NCBI GenBank assembly: GCA_034430425.1
Contig: DAOUEK010000043.1
Location: 5,413-69,412 of the forward strand
Source: WVZH01 sp034430425
GTDB taxonomy: Bacteria > Chloroflexota > Anaerolineae > Anaerolineales > E44-bin32
Length of the DNA stretch: 64,000 nucleotides
Reading direction: 5' to 3'
The stretch's first letter is position 1. Each line of letters begins with the position of its first letter. A model generated the notes under the pieces. It saw only the letters and a list, made by a program, of their open reading frames with translations, was not told the DNA's origin and ran no database searches. Below, piece after piece: positions 1-9,116 of this stretch. Both the position numbers and the translations under genes were made by a program.

Positions 1-2
1 AA

Positions 3-1895
3 GGCCTTCAAACAGGCTTGCATCAACTTGTCGCTCTCAGCCCGACCGGAGCGTATCAGACTTTTCAACAAGGCACGTTAATCGCAGCGGACAGCACGAC
101 TCCCGTCACGCTGCAGCTCAAGCCAGCCGAAAAGGTCCAAGTCACTTTTGAGATTTCCGTTCCGGACGACACGATTCCCGGTACACCGCTGCGTATTGCC
201 GGCAACGTACAACAGATGGGCAATGTGTTCAGCCCGCTATCTGGCGGCGAAAGCGTCAGCTTCGCCAGGATGCCCGAAACAATATTGGTAACGCCCACCG
301 ATTACATCGCAGTGGTTACGCTCTACAGCGGTACGGATCTGCGATACAAGTACACCCTGGGGGATGGTTTCTGGAACGCCGAGCGCGATCCGGAGGGAAA
401 TTTCCTAACGCGCCAGGTAATTGTTCCCGATTACGACCTCATTATTAAAGACTCCGTGGCAACATGGCACAGCGGATCGAAAGGAAGTGTCCAGTTTAGC
501 GTGAGTGTTCCTCCAGGAACGCCTGCGGATGAAAAAATCTGCCTGCAGTTCAATCCGTATGCCTGGTTCGAGCCCATCCCGATGTGGCCACAGGACGATC
601 ATCAATGGTTCTACGTGCTTAATAATCCACTTGACTTCAGCGGGACCATCGGCTATCGCTATTGTCGTAACTGCCAATGTGGAAGCGCGGACGACATCGA
701 AACAGCCGGATCCAGTGCGATAGGTCGGCCGTTAACCCCATCGCGAGACACCCAACACCTGATCGACGATGTTTCAGAATGGTGGTGGCTGACAACGGAT
801 GCACCAACAACCACAATCATCGCTCCGGTGATCGAAAAACGGAATCAATTTGAAGTCGGCGTGGAACTAGCGCCCAATTACCAACCGATTCATGAAGATC
901 TGATCCCTGCCATGCTCGATAAAGTGGACGATCTTGGATCGAACGCCATTGTACTCACGCCAGGATGGAAACTGGCAGATAATAATCCCACACCGGTCAT
1001 TGCCTTCGATCCGGCGCATGCGCCTTTTAAGGATTATCTGGAAAACACCATCCATGAAGCAGAAAAACGAAACCTCAAAGTTACTCTGCGGCCTACGCTC
1101 TACGCTGAGGATGGAAACCTGCAAAATTGGTGGTTGACGTCCAAGCGTGATCCCGGTTGGTGGGATGTGTGGTTTGAAGAATATCGATCTTTCATTCTCA
1201 CCTACGCACATCAAGCCGAACACTATGAGGTTTCTCGCCTGATCCTCGGGGGCGCAGCAACCATGCCAGCCCTGCCCGGCGGATCGATCGCGGGGGATAT
1301 TCTATCCGAAGTACCGATGGATGCGGAATATCGCTGGATGGATTTGATCAGCGAACTTCGTGAAATCTATCACGGTGAACTCGCATTTCAGGTTGAATTG
1401 GCCAATGAATTAGGGACGGTACCCAATTTTGTGGTTGCTTTCGACGAAGTCTATGTGTATTGGCACGCGCCAATAGCAACCACTCCAGATGCTTCCCCCG
1501 CCGAGATGCAATCCGCAGCGAGTTCGATTTTCGATAACACGCTTCTCTCCGATCCCGCACTTTCGAACGTCCCAATTTACTTGAGCGTGGAATATCTCTC
1601 GATCGAAGGCTCGGCAAACGCCTGTGCCAAGGCGCCGGACGGAACATGCCGGGACAATGCGGAGTTCAATCAAGGTGCGATCATCGACCCGGATTTGGAG
1701 GTCAATTTCCTCGCACAAGCGCAAGCATTCAATGCGCTGCTTCTGGAAGCGACCAGCAGAAGTGAAATTCGGGGCTTCTACGTTCGCGGCTACAACCCCA
1801 GCGTCGTCTTACAGGACAAATCCAGCTCTATTTATGGGAAACCGGTACGCGACGTTATCTGGTATTGGTATTCTCGTCTCACCGGCATTCAATAA
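3..1895 (+). CDS. Secreted CBM20-like / TIM-barrel glycosidase-like protein (5' truncated by window edge)
   Basis: The reading frame is open from the first complete codon of the window, so the true start lies upstream; the TTG at 18 is only an internal codon. About 630 residues are visible. The first ~60 residues look like the end of a carboxypeptidase-regulatory-like repeat. Residues ~50-240 contain two beta-rich modules resembling starch-binding CBM20 folds (TPLRIAGNVQQMG, then DLRYKYTLGDGFWNAERD). Residues ~290-620 resemble a TIM-barrel of the GH113-like kind (LGSNAIVLTPGW, AEKRNLKVTLRPTLY, WWDVWFEEYRSF, LILGGAATMPALPGG). This suggests an extracellular protein acting on or sensing polysaccharide. 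Substrate and catalytic residues cannot be assigned by eye, and the barrel could be non-catalytic. The gene ends in TAA and no partner gene is visible. Confidence 0.65.
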   Translation, partial: GLQTGLHQLVALSPTGAYQTFQQGTLIAADSTTPVTLQLKPAEKVQVTFEISVPDDTIPGTPLRIAGNVQQMGNVFSPLSGGESVSFARMPETILVTPTDYIAVVTLYSGTDLRYKYTLGDGFWNAERDPEGNFLTRQVIVPDYDLIIKDSVATWHSGSKGSVQFSVSVPPGTPADEKICLQFNPYAWFEPIPMWPQDDHQWFYVLNNPLDFSGTIGYRYCRNCQCGSADDIETAGSSAIGRPLTPSRDTQHLIDDVSEWWWLTTDAPTTTIIAPVIEKRNQFEVGVELAPNYQPIHEDLIPAMLDKVDDLGSNAIVLTPGWKLADNNPTPVIAFDPAHAPFKDYLENTIHEAEKRNLKVTLRPTLYAEDGNLQNWWLTSKRDPGWWDVWFEEYRSFILTYAHQAEHYEVSRLILGGAATMPALPGGSIAGDILSEVPMDAEYRWMDLISELREIYHGELAFQVELANELGTVPNFVVAFDEVYVYWHAPIATTPDASPAEMQSAASSIFDNTLLSDPALSNVPIYLSVEYLSIEGSANACAKAPDGTCRDNAEFNQGAIIDPDLEVNFLAQAQAFNALLLEATSRSEIRGFYVRGYNPSVVLQDKSSSIYGKPVRDVIWYWYSRLTGIQ

Positions 1896-2072
1896 AATCC
1901 ACACTCTTGAATTTCCTTGGACAACTCCATTACCGAACTTCCCAGTTAACGCAAAACACGACGCTCGGGGATGCGCACCAATATTCACGGTACGATTAAC
2001 TCAAAAACCGATCGAGTTTGTCTCGACGAGACTTATGGATTCTAAAACTGTGAATTGATTTGGATCTTAGGC

Positions 2073-2288
2073 TTACCCGCGACGCAGCCACAAAAGATAA
2101 CCGACGTACCAGACAATGCAAACGCCGGCGACCGTGCCCCAGATCGGGAAACCGGCTTTGATTGCTGCCATCCAGTCCGAACCGGTAAAAATCCCGATGT
2201 ACGCCGTTATTGCAATTACTACAATGGCGAAGGTGCCAACAAGCCAGAAACGCATCACCTTCAAACGCTTGATCTTATCCTCATCCAT
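2073..2288 (-). CDS. Small two-helix membrane protein, function unknown
   Basis: This 71-residue protein has a charged N-terminus (MDEDKIKRLK), two hydrophobic segments at about residues 13-35 and 45-66, and a basic end (LRRG), consistent with a two-pass inner-membrane protein. A strong AGGAGG ribosome site lies just upstream of the ATG. It is downstream of the thioredoxin-like gene on the same strand, about 110 bases away, so co-transcription is possible but unproven. I do not recognise the family. Confidence 0.6.
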   Translation of the reverse strand: MDEDKIKRLKVMRFWLVGTFAIVVIAITAYIGIFTGSDWMAAIKAGFPIWGTVAGVCIVWYVGYLLWLRRG

Positions 2289-2400
2289 TTGTAATCCTCC
2301 TGGTTGGAGAGGGCGGGTTCTTTCAGGATTCTATGCGAAAATAACTCTGCCTGCAACCTCAGTCCATTCCCATAATCAGGATTCATCGGTAAGCCAATAA

Positions 2401-2898
2401 TTATTCGATCGCTTCCTGGAACACTGCTTCCAAATCTTCAGCGGAAACCATACCCAGCCATTGCTGGAGTACAGTTCCATCCGCATCCAAAAGGATCAAA
2501 TGCGGCTGAAAGCGATATCCCAATTCCCGTTTGAATGAATCCGTCTGTGGATCGTCAATATCGAGATATACGAAATCGATCTCCTCCTGCCATTCAGCCT
2601 CCCGCCCGTGCACGACGGGCGCCAATCGCTGGCAGGTCGGTCACCAGTAGGCGAAGAACTCGACCAGCGTCACTCTTCCGGACCCCAAATGGACGCTGCC
2701 GGGATTCGTCGCGGATAATTCCGTTCGCGGTGTCGGCATTTCCCCTCCCGCTTGCGATCCTTTATCGCCCATTGAATCCGAGATTGGAGCAGGCGCTCCA
2801 TCAGCGAGAGTGGTAGCCAGGTTGTCTTCCTTGCAGGATACCAACAACACAGCCAATAAAATCAAGCCAATCACCAAGCGCATTTTCCGTGAAACCAT
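2401..2898 (-). CDS. Thioredoxin-like lipoprotein with in-frame UGA (probable selenocysteine) in the WCxxC motif
   Basis: Residues 1-22 form a lipoprotein signal peptide (IGLILLAVLLVSC, lipidated Cys at 22), followed by a low-complexity linker to about residue 70. The thioredoxin strand then reads VTLVEFFAYW-UGA-PTCQRLAPVV: the UGA (2641-2643) sits exactly where thioredoxins have the first Cys of WCxxC. Downstream the same frame keeps a normal thioredoxin C-terminal half (DFVYLDIDDP, then FQPHLILLDADGTVL with the cis-Pro loop), ending at TAA. Reading UGA as Sec gives 165 residues with Sec86-Pro-Thr-Cys89. A hairpin 19 bases after the UGA fits a bacterial SECIS. The likely role is extracytoplasmic thiol/disulfide or peroxide redox chemistry. 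The alternative is a recent nonsense mutation or a base error in a Cys codon (TGC/TGT to TGA). No Sec machinery gene is in the window. Confidence 0.7.
2603..2621 (-). promoter_or_regulatory. Candidate bacterial SECIS hairpin
   Basis: On the minus strand, 19 bases after the in-frame UGA, there is a perfect 7-bp stem (CGCCCGT / ACGGGCG) closing a five-base loop CGTGC. The loop starts 26 bases after the UGA and has G as its second base. This agrees with the known bacterial SECIS pattern: a small stem-loop inside the coding sequence, apical loop roughly 16-37 bases from UGA, a G near the loop start. Such elements recruit SelB with Sec-tRNA. GC-rich coding DNA can form chance hairpins, so this is supportive rather than conclusive. 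Confidence 0.5.
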
Positions 2899-3097
2899 TA
2901 TCCATCCTCCTCTACCGAACCTGTCTATCCAGGTTCACGCCCTGACCAACACGATACTGTACATTAATTCTATCGCGTCCTTCGCGGGATCAACGACAGT
3001 CTGTGAACGCCGAAGCCAAGAGTGGATACTTCCTTCATGAACACTAACCTCGCTTCAACAGTCAGGCTATAATGGAAATCGTGCCCGGGAGGTTGCC

Positions 3098-4018
3098 ATG
3101 CCGCAAAAGATCGTCGAATGCGTGCCGAATATTTCCGAAGGACGCCGCTTGGAGGTCATCGAAGGAATCGAGCAAAGCATATCTGCTGTTCCCGGAGTAC
3201 TCGTACTCGATCGCCACAGCGATGTGGATCACAATCGAACGGTAATCACCTTTGCCGGAAACCCCGGCTCGGTTTCGGAAGCGGCCTTTCGAGCGATCGA
3301 AAAAGCGGCGCAAACGATCGATCTCGAGAAGCATCAGGGAGAACATCCCCGCCTGGGCGCCGCCGACGTGGTTCCCTTTGTCCCCCTCTCCGGAACAAGT
3401 ATGGATGAATGTATCGCCCTGGCCAGAGCGCTGGGCAGACGCGTCGGGAATACACTCGGCATCCCGGTGTATCTTTACGAACGCGCCGCGCTCCGCCCAC
3501 AACGCGTCAATCTCGAAGACGTACGTCGTGGCGAATATGAGGCCTTGAAAGAAACGTTGGGCAAGGATCCCGAACGTGATCCGGATTTCGGTCCCAAGAA
3601 GCTCGGTCCGGCCGGCGCCACAATCATCGGTGCCCGTCCGTTTTTAATAGCCTACAACGTGTATTTAGAGACTGGCGATGTAAGCATCGCAAAAAAGATC
3701 GCCTGCACTGTTCGGCAGTCCTCCGGAGGCTTGCCGAATGTCAAAGCGATCGGATTGCTGGTCGAAGGGCGAGCACAAGTATCGATGAACCTTACCAACT
3801 TCAGCGAAACGCCGGTCGCACACGTCCAGGAGATGATTCGCAGTGAAGCCGAAGGTTACGGCACATCGATCCACCATGCCGAATTGGTGGGTCTGATCCC
3901 CCAGGCCGCGATTGCCGACGTGTTGCAACGCTATCTGCAGCTTGATCCCTTCACTCCCGAGCAAATTCTGGAAACACGTTTGTTCTACGCGCTGACAGAG
4001 CAGGCCGAGGGCAAGTAA
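3098..4018 (+). CDS. ftcD: Glutamate formimidoyltransferase
   Basis: This 306-residue protein begins with the typical family start (KIVECVPNISEGR) and keeps the conserved DRHSDVDHNRTVITFAG and EHPRLGAADVVPFVPL motifs. It transfers the formimino group of N-formimino-glutamate to tetrahydrofolate in the last step of histidine degradation. Only the transferase half is present; the cyclodeaminase domain of the fused eukaryotic enzyme is missing, as in many bacteria, so a separate FchA-type enzyme would be needed. The ATG at 3098 has a GGGAGG site a few bases upstream and a TATAAT at 3068-3073. No other hut gene is adjacent. In some bacteria homologues act as folate-related enzymes without histidine catabolism. 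Confidence 0.92.
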   Translation: MPQKIVECVPNISEGRRLEVIEGIEQSISAVPGVLVLDRHSDVDHNRTVITFAGNPGSVSEAAFRAIEKAAQTIDLEKHQGEHPRLGAADVVPFVPLSGTSMDECIALARALGRRVGNTLGIPVYLYERAALRPQRVNLEDVRRGEYEALKETLGKDPERDPDFGPKKLGPAGATIIGARPFLIAYNVYLETGDVSIAKKIACTVRQSSGGLPNVKAIGLLVEGRAQVSMNLTNFSETPVAHVQEMIRSEAEGYGTSIHHAELVGLIPQAAIADVLQRYLQLDPFTPEQILETRLFYALTEQAEGK

Positions 4019-4043
4019 ATTCCTGCTTTCAAATCGCTGGAAA

Positions 4044-5714
4044 TTACCAGCTGCTCTTGGCGAACATATCGGCGAGAAGCGCAAGGCGTTCTTCGTCGGT
4101 CATCGGGCGCGGCTGGGCGTAATCCTCGAGCAAAGCTGTCAGCAGTTCCGTGCTGATATGACGTCCATCGTAGAAGACATGCAAGTCGATGAATTCCTGA
4201 CGCAGCGCCAATGACTGCATCTGGTCGAAGAAGAGATTCCCCAGGCCATAGTGGATGAATCCGTTGGCGTAAAACTCGAAACCCAATGGTTGATGCGCCT
4301 GGCTGCCACTGACGATGTTCGCACCCGCATCGATCGCCTGGCGAAAAGCGTCCTGCTGGGCTGGGAGCAATGCGGCTCCTTCGAACCATTGGAAAGTGAA
4401 TACCACGAGATACCCATCCGAGCGCAAGCGCTCGATTTCAGCATACAAGGTTTCCGTATCGCAGGGCGCCGCGCCCGCTGAATCTTCCGTCGCCCAGGCA
4501 TGTACCGGCCCGGCAGCGTTACATCCCAAAAAGGCAATCGCATTGCCGTTGTGCTCGACGGTTACGGCGCGCAAGGCCTCATCGAGATTCTTTCCTCCGC
4601 CAAACGTCGGCCAGCCGCGCGCCTCGTACAAATCCAGCGTGCATAAGAGGGCTTCTTCTCCCCAATCCGCAACATGATTTCCAGTCAGCTCGACCAGATC
4701 CACGCCGACATCTTCAAGCAGCGTTAAATTTTCCGGCGCGCTGCAGAAACGCATGTCCGTGGAATACATATCCGGAGCAGGACAGGAATCGTCAAAGGAA
4801 ACCTCGTTGCTCACGTGCGTAAGGTCAGCTTCGCGCAGCCAATCGCCAACGAGCAAACCGGGATAATCAACACCGTGAATTACCATTTTCGCTGCGGTAC
4901 CGCGCGTCAAAGCCGTCACGCCGGTCATGGCCAGGACCGTCAGGCGAGAGGAGTCGCGATTGGTCGTCGGCCAATCCACCAAACGTATGAATTGTGCGAT
5001 GGCCTCGGGAGACCCATCCAGACCAAAACGCACTCGAAGCAAGTGGTCATCCGCGGCAAAGGCATGGCGGATGGGTGAGCTTCCATCCAGTTCAATAACC
5101 TTCCAGCGCGGTTCGAGCTCATCGAAAGGCACGATGGCGTACGATGGCCGATCAGACCAGGCCACATCGAGCAATGTCTGCGGTGAAACGCCGACGACAT
5201 GCGCCTCGCTTGCAGGGCCGAGGACATCGATCATGGCTTCGATGGTGCTGTTCGCGGCGTAGATTTTTTCCGAAAAACCCCCCGCTCCGCTCCAGGCCAG
5301 GATCAGCGCATTCGAATCCATGCCGTCCTGGAGTGTGGGGAACGGCGCCGCAAGTGCATAGATCCATTCCACCGGGCGATTTTCAGCATTGGGTTGAATT
5401 CTTAAATGGGCCTGGCTTTCATCGGTGATTTGGAACAACGCCGCTTCAGACCCGGCGGCAAGTTCCACCCGCTCGCGCAGGCCACCGGGCACCGCCGGAG
5501 ATATCCACACGTTCAGCGGTTCCGGTGTTGCCGTCACTTGCAGTGGTTGGAAGGGAGTCGGGCTGGGCTCCGATGTGCCGGAGGGAGAAGCCAAAATCGT
5601 GGGCTGATCCAGGACCGCACAGGATTGAATCAGTCCACAGGCGGCAAGTAATAAAACCCATCGGCATCGCAGCAAGGAAAAGTTAGATGAGAGAAAGCGT
5701 GTTCGCAGCTCCAT
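4044..5714 (-). CDS. CapA-like metallophosphoesterase-fold lipoprotein
   Basis: The start is placed at the ATG beginning MELRTRF because a lipoprotein signal follows it directly (WVLLLAACGLIQSC); the frame is open further upstream without adding a plausible signal. The mature protein has an N-terminal region resembling a solute-binding or sensor domain (~residues 40-240). A C-terminal CapA/PgsA-type domain follows, with ELTGNHVADWGEEAL, NGNAIAFLGCN, ANIVSGSQAHQPLGFE and FIHYGLGNLFFDQ. That family is linked to poly-gamma-glutamate or capsule handling, but most members are uncharacterised. It stands convergent to ftcD with 25 bases between stops, and is 556 residues long. Confidence 0.82.
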   Translation of the reverse strand: MELRTRFLSSNFSLLRCRWVLLLAACGLIQSCAVLDQPTILASPSGTSEPSPTPFQPLQVTATPEPLNVWISPAVPGGLRERVELAAGSEAALFQITDESQAHLRIQPNAENRPVEWIYALAAPFPTLQDGMDSNALILAWSGAGGFSEKIYAANSTIEAMIDVLGPASEAHVVGVSPQTLLDVAWSDRPSYAIVPFDELEPRWKVIELDGSSPIRHAFAADDHLLRVRFGLDGSPEAIAQFIRLVDWPTTNRDSSRLTVLAMTGVTALTRGTAAKMVIHGVDYPGLLVGDWLREADLTHVSNEVSFDDSCPAPDMYSTDMRFCSAPENLTLLEDVGVDLVELTGNHVADWGEEALLCTLDLYEARGWPTFGGGKNLDEALRAVTVEHNGNAIAFLGCNAAGPVHAWATEDSAGAAPCDTETLYAEIERLRSDGYLVVFTFQWFEGAALLPAQQDAFRQAIDAGANIVSGSQAHQPLGFEFYANGFIHYGLGNLFFDQMQSLALRQEFIDLHVFYDGRHISTELLTALLEDYAQPRPMTDEERLALLADMFAKSSW

Positions 5715-5795
5715 GCAGGGGCTCATTATCCCATGCCTTTGGGCGGTATGCCAAGGATACACACAGACTGAAAAAAGCCTCAAGTTAATCCTGAA

Positions 5796-6707
5796 TCAAG
5801 GGCCCAGCAGCGCCAGGAACACGTCCTCGAGCGAGGGTTCGACTTCGTAAATTCGCAAGGACTCTACATCGGATTGAGTTAAAATGAGCTGCAAGTCCGC
5901 CGCACTAACATCTGCAGGCGCGATCACCCGCATATGATCGCCCGCCAATCCGACCCTGGTGACCTGCGAGGCCTGCGAAAAGGCATGCAAAGCCTCCAAC
6001 ATGGGCGCGGCGAAGACGTCCCATGCAACGCCCGGGAGTGCTTCGCGCTTGAGATCCGAAGGTGTACCCATGGCCATTAAATGGCCGCGGTGCATGATGC
6101 CCACCCGACCACAATACTCCGCTTCATCCATGTAATGCGTCGTCACCAACGCCGTGACACCTTCATCTGCGAGGGTGTAAATCAAATCCCAGAAATCCCT
6201 GCGGGCGACGGGATCAACGCCGCTGGTGGGCTCATCCAGAAAGAGCAGTTGGGGTTGGTGGATGATGGCGGTGGCCAAAGCCAACCGCTGCCGCCAACCG
6301 ATGGGCAGCGATCCCGCACGTTCGCCGGCCATCTCGCACAGCCCAAGCCGCTCAAGCACCTCACGCTGTCGTTCAGGATCGTGCATTCCGTAAACACCGG
6401 CATAAAAAGAAAGATTTTCCATCGCAGTGAGCTCATCGTAGAGGGCGAACTTTTGAGACATGTATCCCACGCGAGCCCGAATGGATTCGGCCTGGCTGCT
6501 TGCGTCGAAACCTAACACATTCGCCTGCCCACTGCTTGGCAGCAGCAACCCAAGAAGCATACGAAACGTGGTCGTTTTTCCAGCGCCGTTGGGCCCCAAA
6601 TACCCCACGATCTCACCGCGATGGATTACAAAGGATACCCTGTCAACGGCGATGAAATCCCCGAAGCGCTTGCTGAGATTCTCGGTTTGAACGATAACGT
6701 CAGGCAT
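5796..6707 (-). CDS. ABC exporter ATPase 2 (YbhF C-terminal-half type)
   Basis: This 303-residue nucleotide-binding protein has Walker A GPNGAGKTT, Walker B LLFLDEPTSGVDP and a switch His (VTTHYMDEAE). Its signature motif is the unusual LPIGWRQRLALA rather than LSGGQ; the C-terminal half of YbhF-type tandem ATPases commonly shows this variation. The ATG at 6707 overlaps the stop of the preceding ATPase gene, implying translational coupling; an upstream in-frame ATG adds four residues. With the neighbouring ATPase it likely forms the heteromeric motor of the drug/lipid exporter encoded in this operon. Confidence 0.9.
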   Translation of the reverse strand: MPDVIVQTENLSKRFGDFIAVDRVSFVIHRGEIVGYLGPNGAGKTTTFRMLLGLLLPSSGQANVLGFDASSQAESIRARVGYMSQKFALYDELTAMENLSFYAGVYGMHDPERQREVLERLGLCEMAGERAGSLPIGWRQRLALATAIIHQPQLLFLDEPTSGVDPVARRDFWDLIYTLADEGVTALVTTHYMDEAEYCGRVGIMHRGHLMAMGTPSDLKREALPGVAWDVFAAPMLEALHAFSQASQVTRVGLAGDHMRVIAPADVSAADLQLILTQSDVESLRIYEVEPSLEDVFLALLGP

Positions 6708-7641
6708 CGGAATTCGCATCCTTAGTCAACAACTCGATGAAGACATCTTCCAATCCGGGCGCTGTCGGGGCTACCCGTGTGACCGTGCCTCCCAATTTTT
6801 CGATGCCGGATTTTAAAAGAGGGATCACTTTCCCATTCTCATCGGGTTTCAGGCGAATGTGCCAGCGGTCGCCAAATGCACGAACATCTTCGATCTGCGG
6901 GATTGCATCCGCCGCCTGCTCCACGGCGTGTTTTGGGCCTCCATACAATGCCAGGATTCTCCCCTCCAAACGCTGTGTGATCTCGCCCGGTGATCCTTCC
7001 AGAAGGAGTTTGCCATCCGAAAGAAAACCCACCTTGTTGCAGCGAGAAGCCTCATCCATGTACGGCGTGCTGATCAATACCGCAACTCCATCACGCAGCA
7101 ACTCGATCAGTAGTTGCCAGAACATCTGCCGGGTGACGGCATCCACTCCGCCGGTGGGTTCGTCGAGCAGCAAAATGCGCGGTTTGTGCACCAGGGCCGC
7201 CGCCAACCCGAGCTTTTGTTTCATTCCACCGGAGAGTGCGTCCGCTCGTCGATCGCTGAATTCCCGCAAGCCCACGAAGGCCAGGATTTCTTCGGATCGC
7301 GGCTCCCAGTCGTCCGGCGATATCCCGCGCACTTCGGCGAAGAAACGAAGATTCTCAAGCACAGTCAAATCACCATACAAACTGAAGCGCTGCGGCAGAT
7401 ATCCGATCTGCGCGCGAGCCTGTTCCGTTTGGCGCACTAAGTCAATCCCGGCCAGCTCGATCGAACCGGAATCAGCAGTGTACGCGCCGCATAACAATCG
7501 CATGGTGGTAGTCTTTCCCGCGCCATCCGGTCCGACCAGGGCATAAATCTCACCCGCTTGAACGCGCAAGGAAACACCATCCACAGCGGTACGTTTACCA
7601 AAGCATTTTCTCAATCCATCGGCCTGGATCAATACTTCCAA
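6700..7641 (-). CDS. ABC exporter ATPase 1 (YbhF N-terminal-half type)
   Basis: This 313-residue ABC ATPase has Walker A GPDGAGKTT, a canonical signature LSGGMKQKLGLA, Walker B ILLLDEPTGGVD and a C-terminal regulatory segment. In the usual switch-His position the sequence reads LISTPYMDEAS, so Thr-Pro replaces the usual Thr-His. N-halves of YbhF-like proteins often vary there. It and the next gene correspond to the two halves of YbhF, here as separate overlapping genes. It follows the HlyD-like gene and probably powers the ABC-2 permease upstream. Confidence 0.9.
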   Translation of the reverse strand: MEVLIQADGLRKCFGKRTAVDGVSLRVQAGEIYALVGPDGAGKTTTMRLLCGAYTADSGSIELAGIDLVRQTEQARAQIGYLPQRFSLYGDLTVLENLRFFAEVRGISPDDWEPRSEEILAFVGLREFSDRRADALSGGMKQKLGLAAALVHKPRILLLDEPTGGVDAVTRQMFWQLLIELLRDGVAVLISTPYMDEASRCNKVGFLSDGKLLLEGSPGEITQRLEGRILALYGGPKHAVEQAADAIPQIEDVRAFGDRWHIRLKPDENGKVIPLLKSGIEKLGGTVTRVAPTAPGLEDVFIELLTKDANSDA

Positions 7642-7706
7642 CGCTTATTCTCCTAAAGCTTTCCCGTTCTCGCTAAAACCTTGCACTTGCACCAGGATAC
7701 CCATAC

Positions 7707-9053
7707 CTACTCGAAGAATTCGACGTCCGCCGGCATACCTGGCTTCAGGCGGCCTGTCGGATCGAGCAGCTGCAATTCGATGGCAAATACGGTTACGCGG
7801 CGTCCCTCCTCCGTCTGTACATTGCGCGGCGTAAATTCCGCCTGGTCGGCGATACGCGTTACTGTGGCAGTGAACGTCTCTTCGGGAAAAGAATCCACGG
7901 TCACGATCGCCGTCTGGCCCAAATGGATTTGCCCATAGCGGTCTTCCTGAACGAAGACCGTGATGGTCAGGTCATCCAACTGCGCGAGAGTCAGCGCCAC
8001 CGCGCCGGGTTGGATGACCTCTCCCGACTCCACGTTGCGCGTGACGACGACTCCGTCGATCGGCGCGGTTACCTCCAATTTTTCCAACTGCAGGTCGATC
8101 ACATCCAACTCGGTTTGTGCTTGCGCCAATCCGGCTTCAGCCTGTGCTAATGCTGCCTGCGCCATATCGAGATTTCTTTCTGCAGCACGAACCTGGAGCG
8201 CATAATCTCCGGTCTGTAATCTCGCCAGGTGGTCACGCGCGGCGTCGTAGCGTTCCTGTGCCACAGCCAGACGTGCTTTCGCCTCGAGCACATCCTCGGC
8301 GTCCTTTTCGGAAAGCAGCTGCTCGTAATCCGTCTGGGCTGCCTCCAGTTTGGCTTCCGCTGCATCGAACAAGTCTTCGGCGTACTGCTCGAGTTCCGCA
8401 TCGTCGCGCGCCCTGCGCGCGCTCTCCAGGACCTGGTCGGCGATCGTGAAACGGAGGCGTGCATCGGCCAGCCGGTTTGCCGCCTGCAGCAGATCATCCA
8501 TTGCGGATTCTCCCAGCAGTGTATCGAAGTGTTCCTGCTCATTCAGCAGCGCCTCTAAAGCGAGATCGACTTCCTTTTCGGCAGCTTCAATTTCCTCTAC
8601 CTTATCGAAATACCAGATCGGCAGATCGAATTCCGCCGGCAGGGAGGCTCGCCAGCGGGCCTCGCGATTGGGCAGATCGGCTTGGCGCTCCATCCGGAGC
8701 GTGAGTTCCACCTGCAGCTTCAGCAGTTCTACGTTGATCTCTGCGCTGTTAACCGTCGCCTCGGCCGTATCAATCGCCGCTTCCGCTCTGTCACGCTGCG
8801 CTTGAAGCAGTTCGTCATCCAGGCGAACGAGAAGTTCACCCATTTCGACGTGATCGCCTTCCGCAACGAGAACCTCTTCGATCCGCCCGGCGACTTCCGG
8901 TGAAATGACAACTTCCAACACTTCCACCGTGCCGGAAGCGAGCAAGCCCTCTTCCGTCTCTTTGGAGACGCTGGCGAGATAGACAATCGAGAGCACAATC
9001 AACACCGGGAACAACAACATGAGCACAATTCTGCGAATACGGCTAATAGTCAT
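7707..9053 (-). CDS. HlyD-family periplasmic adaptor (membrane fusion protein)
   Basis: The start at 9053 is chosen because GGAGG lies five bases upstream and a single N-terminal membrane anchor follows at once (RIVLMLLFPVLIVLSIVYLA). Next come a split lipoyl/barrel-sandwich module (VVISPEVAGRIEEVLVAEGD ... VTAPIDGVVVTRNVESGE), a very long coiled-coil hairpin of about 250 residues rich in Ala, Glu and Leu, and a C-terminal beta-barrel (GQTAIVTVDSFPEETF). In two-membrane cells this adaptor bridges the permease to an outer channel. In a presumably monoderm Chloroflexota cell its role is less clear. It is 448 residues long, between permease and ATPase genes. Confidence 0.9.
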   Translation of the reverse strand: MTISRIRRIVLMLLFPVLIVLSIVYLASVSKETEEGLLASGTVEVLEVVISPEVAGRIEEVLVAEGDHVEMGELLVRLDDELLQAQRDRAEAAIDTAEATVNSAEINVELLKLQVELTLRMERQADLPNREARWRASLPAEFDLPIWYFDKVEEIEAAEKEVDLALEALLNEQEHFDTLLGESAMDDLLQAANRLADARLRFTIADQVLESARRARDDAELEQYAEDLFDAAEAKLEAAQTDYEQLLSEKDAEDVLEAKARLAVAQERYDAARDHLARLQTGDYALQVRAAERNLDMAQAALAQAEAGLAQAQTELDVIDLQLEKLEVTAPIDGVVVTRNVESGEVIQPGAVALTLAQLDDLTITVFVQEDRYGQIHLGQTAIVTVDSFPEETFTATVTRIADQAEFTPRNVQTEEGRRVTVFAIELQLLDPTGRLKPGMPADVEFFE

Positions 9054-9116
9054 CTGAACCTCCAAATCCCTCCACACCGTCCCAAGGGAGGGAATATTCA
9101 ATCGTTGTATATACAA

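Noticed and set aside
2401..2625. A separate 74-residue gene beginning after the UGA of the thioredoxin-like gene
   Set aside because: It lacks the N-terminal half and the redox motif, and its start is internal. The two halves form one thioredoxin fold.
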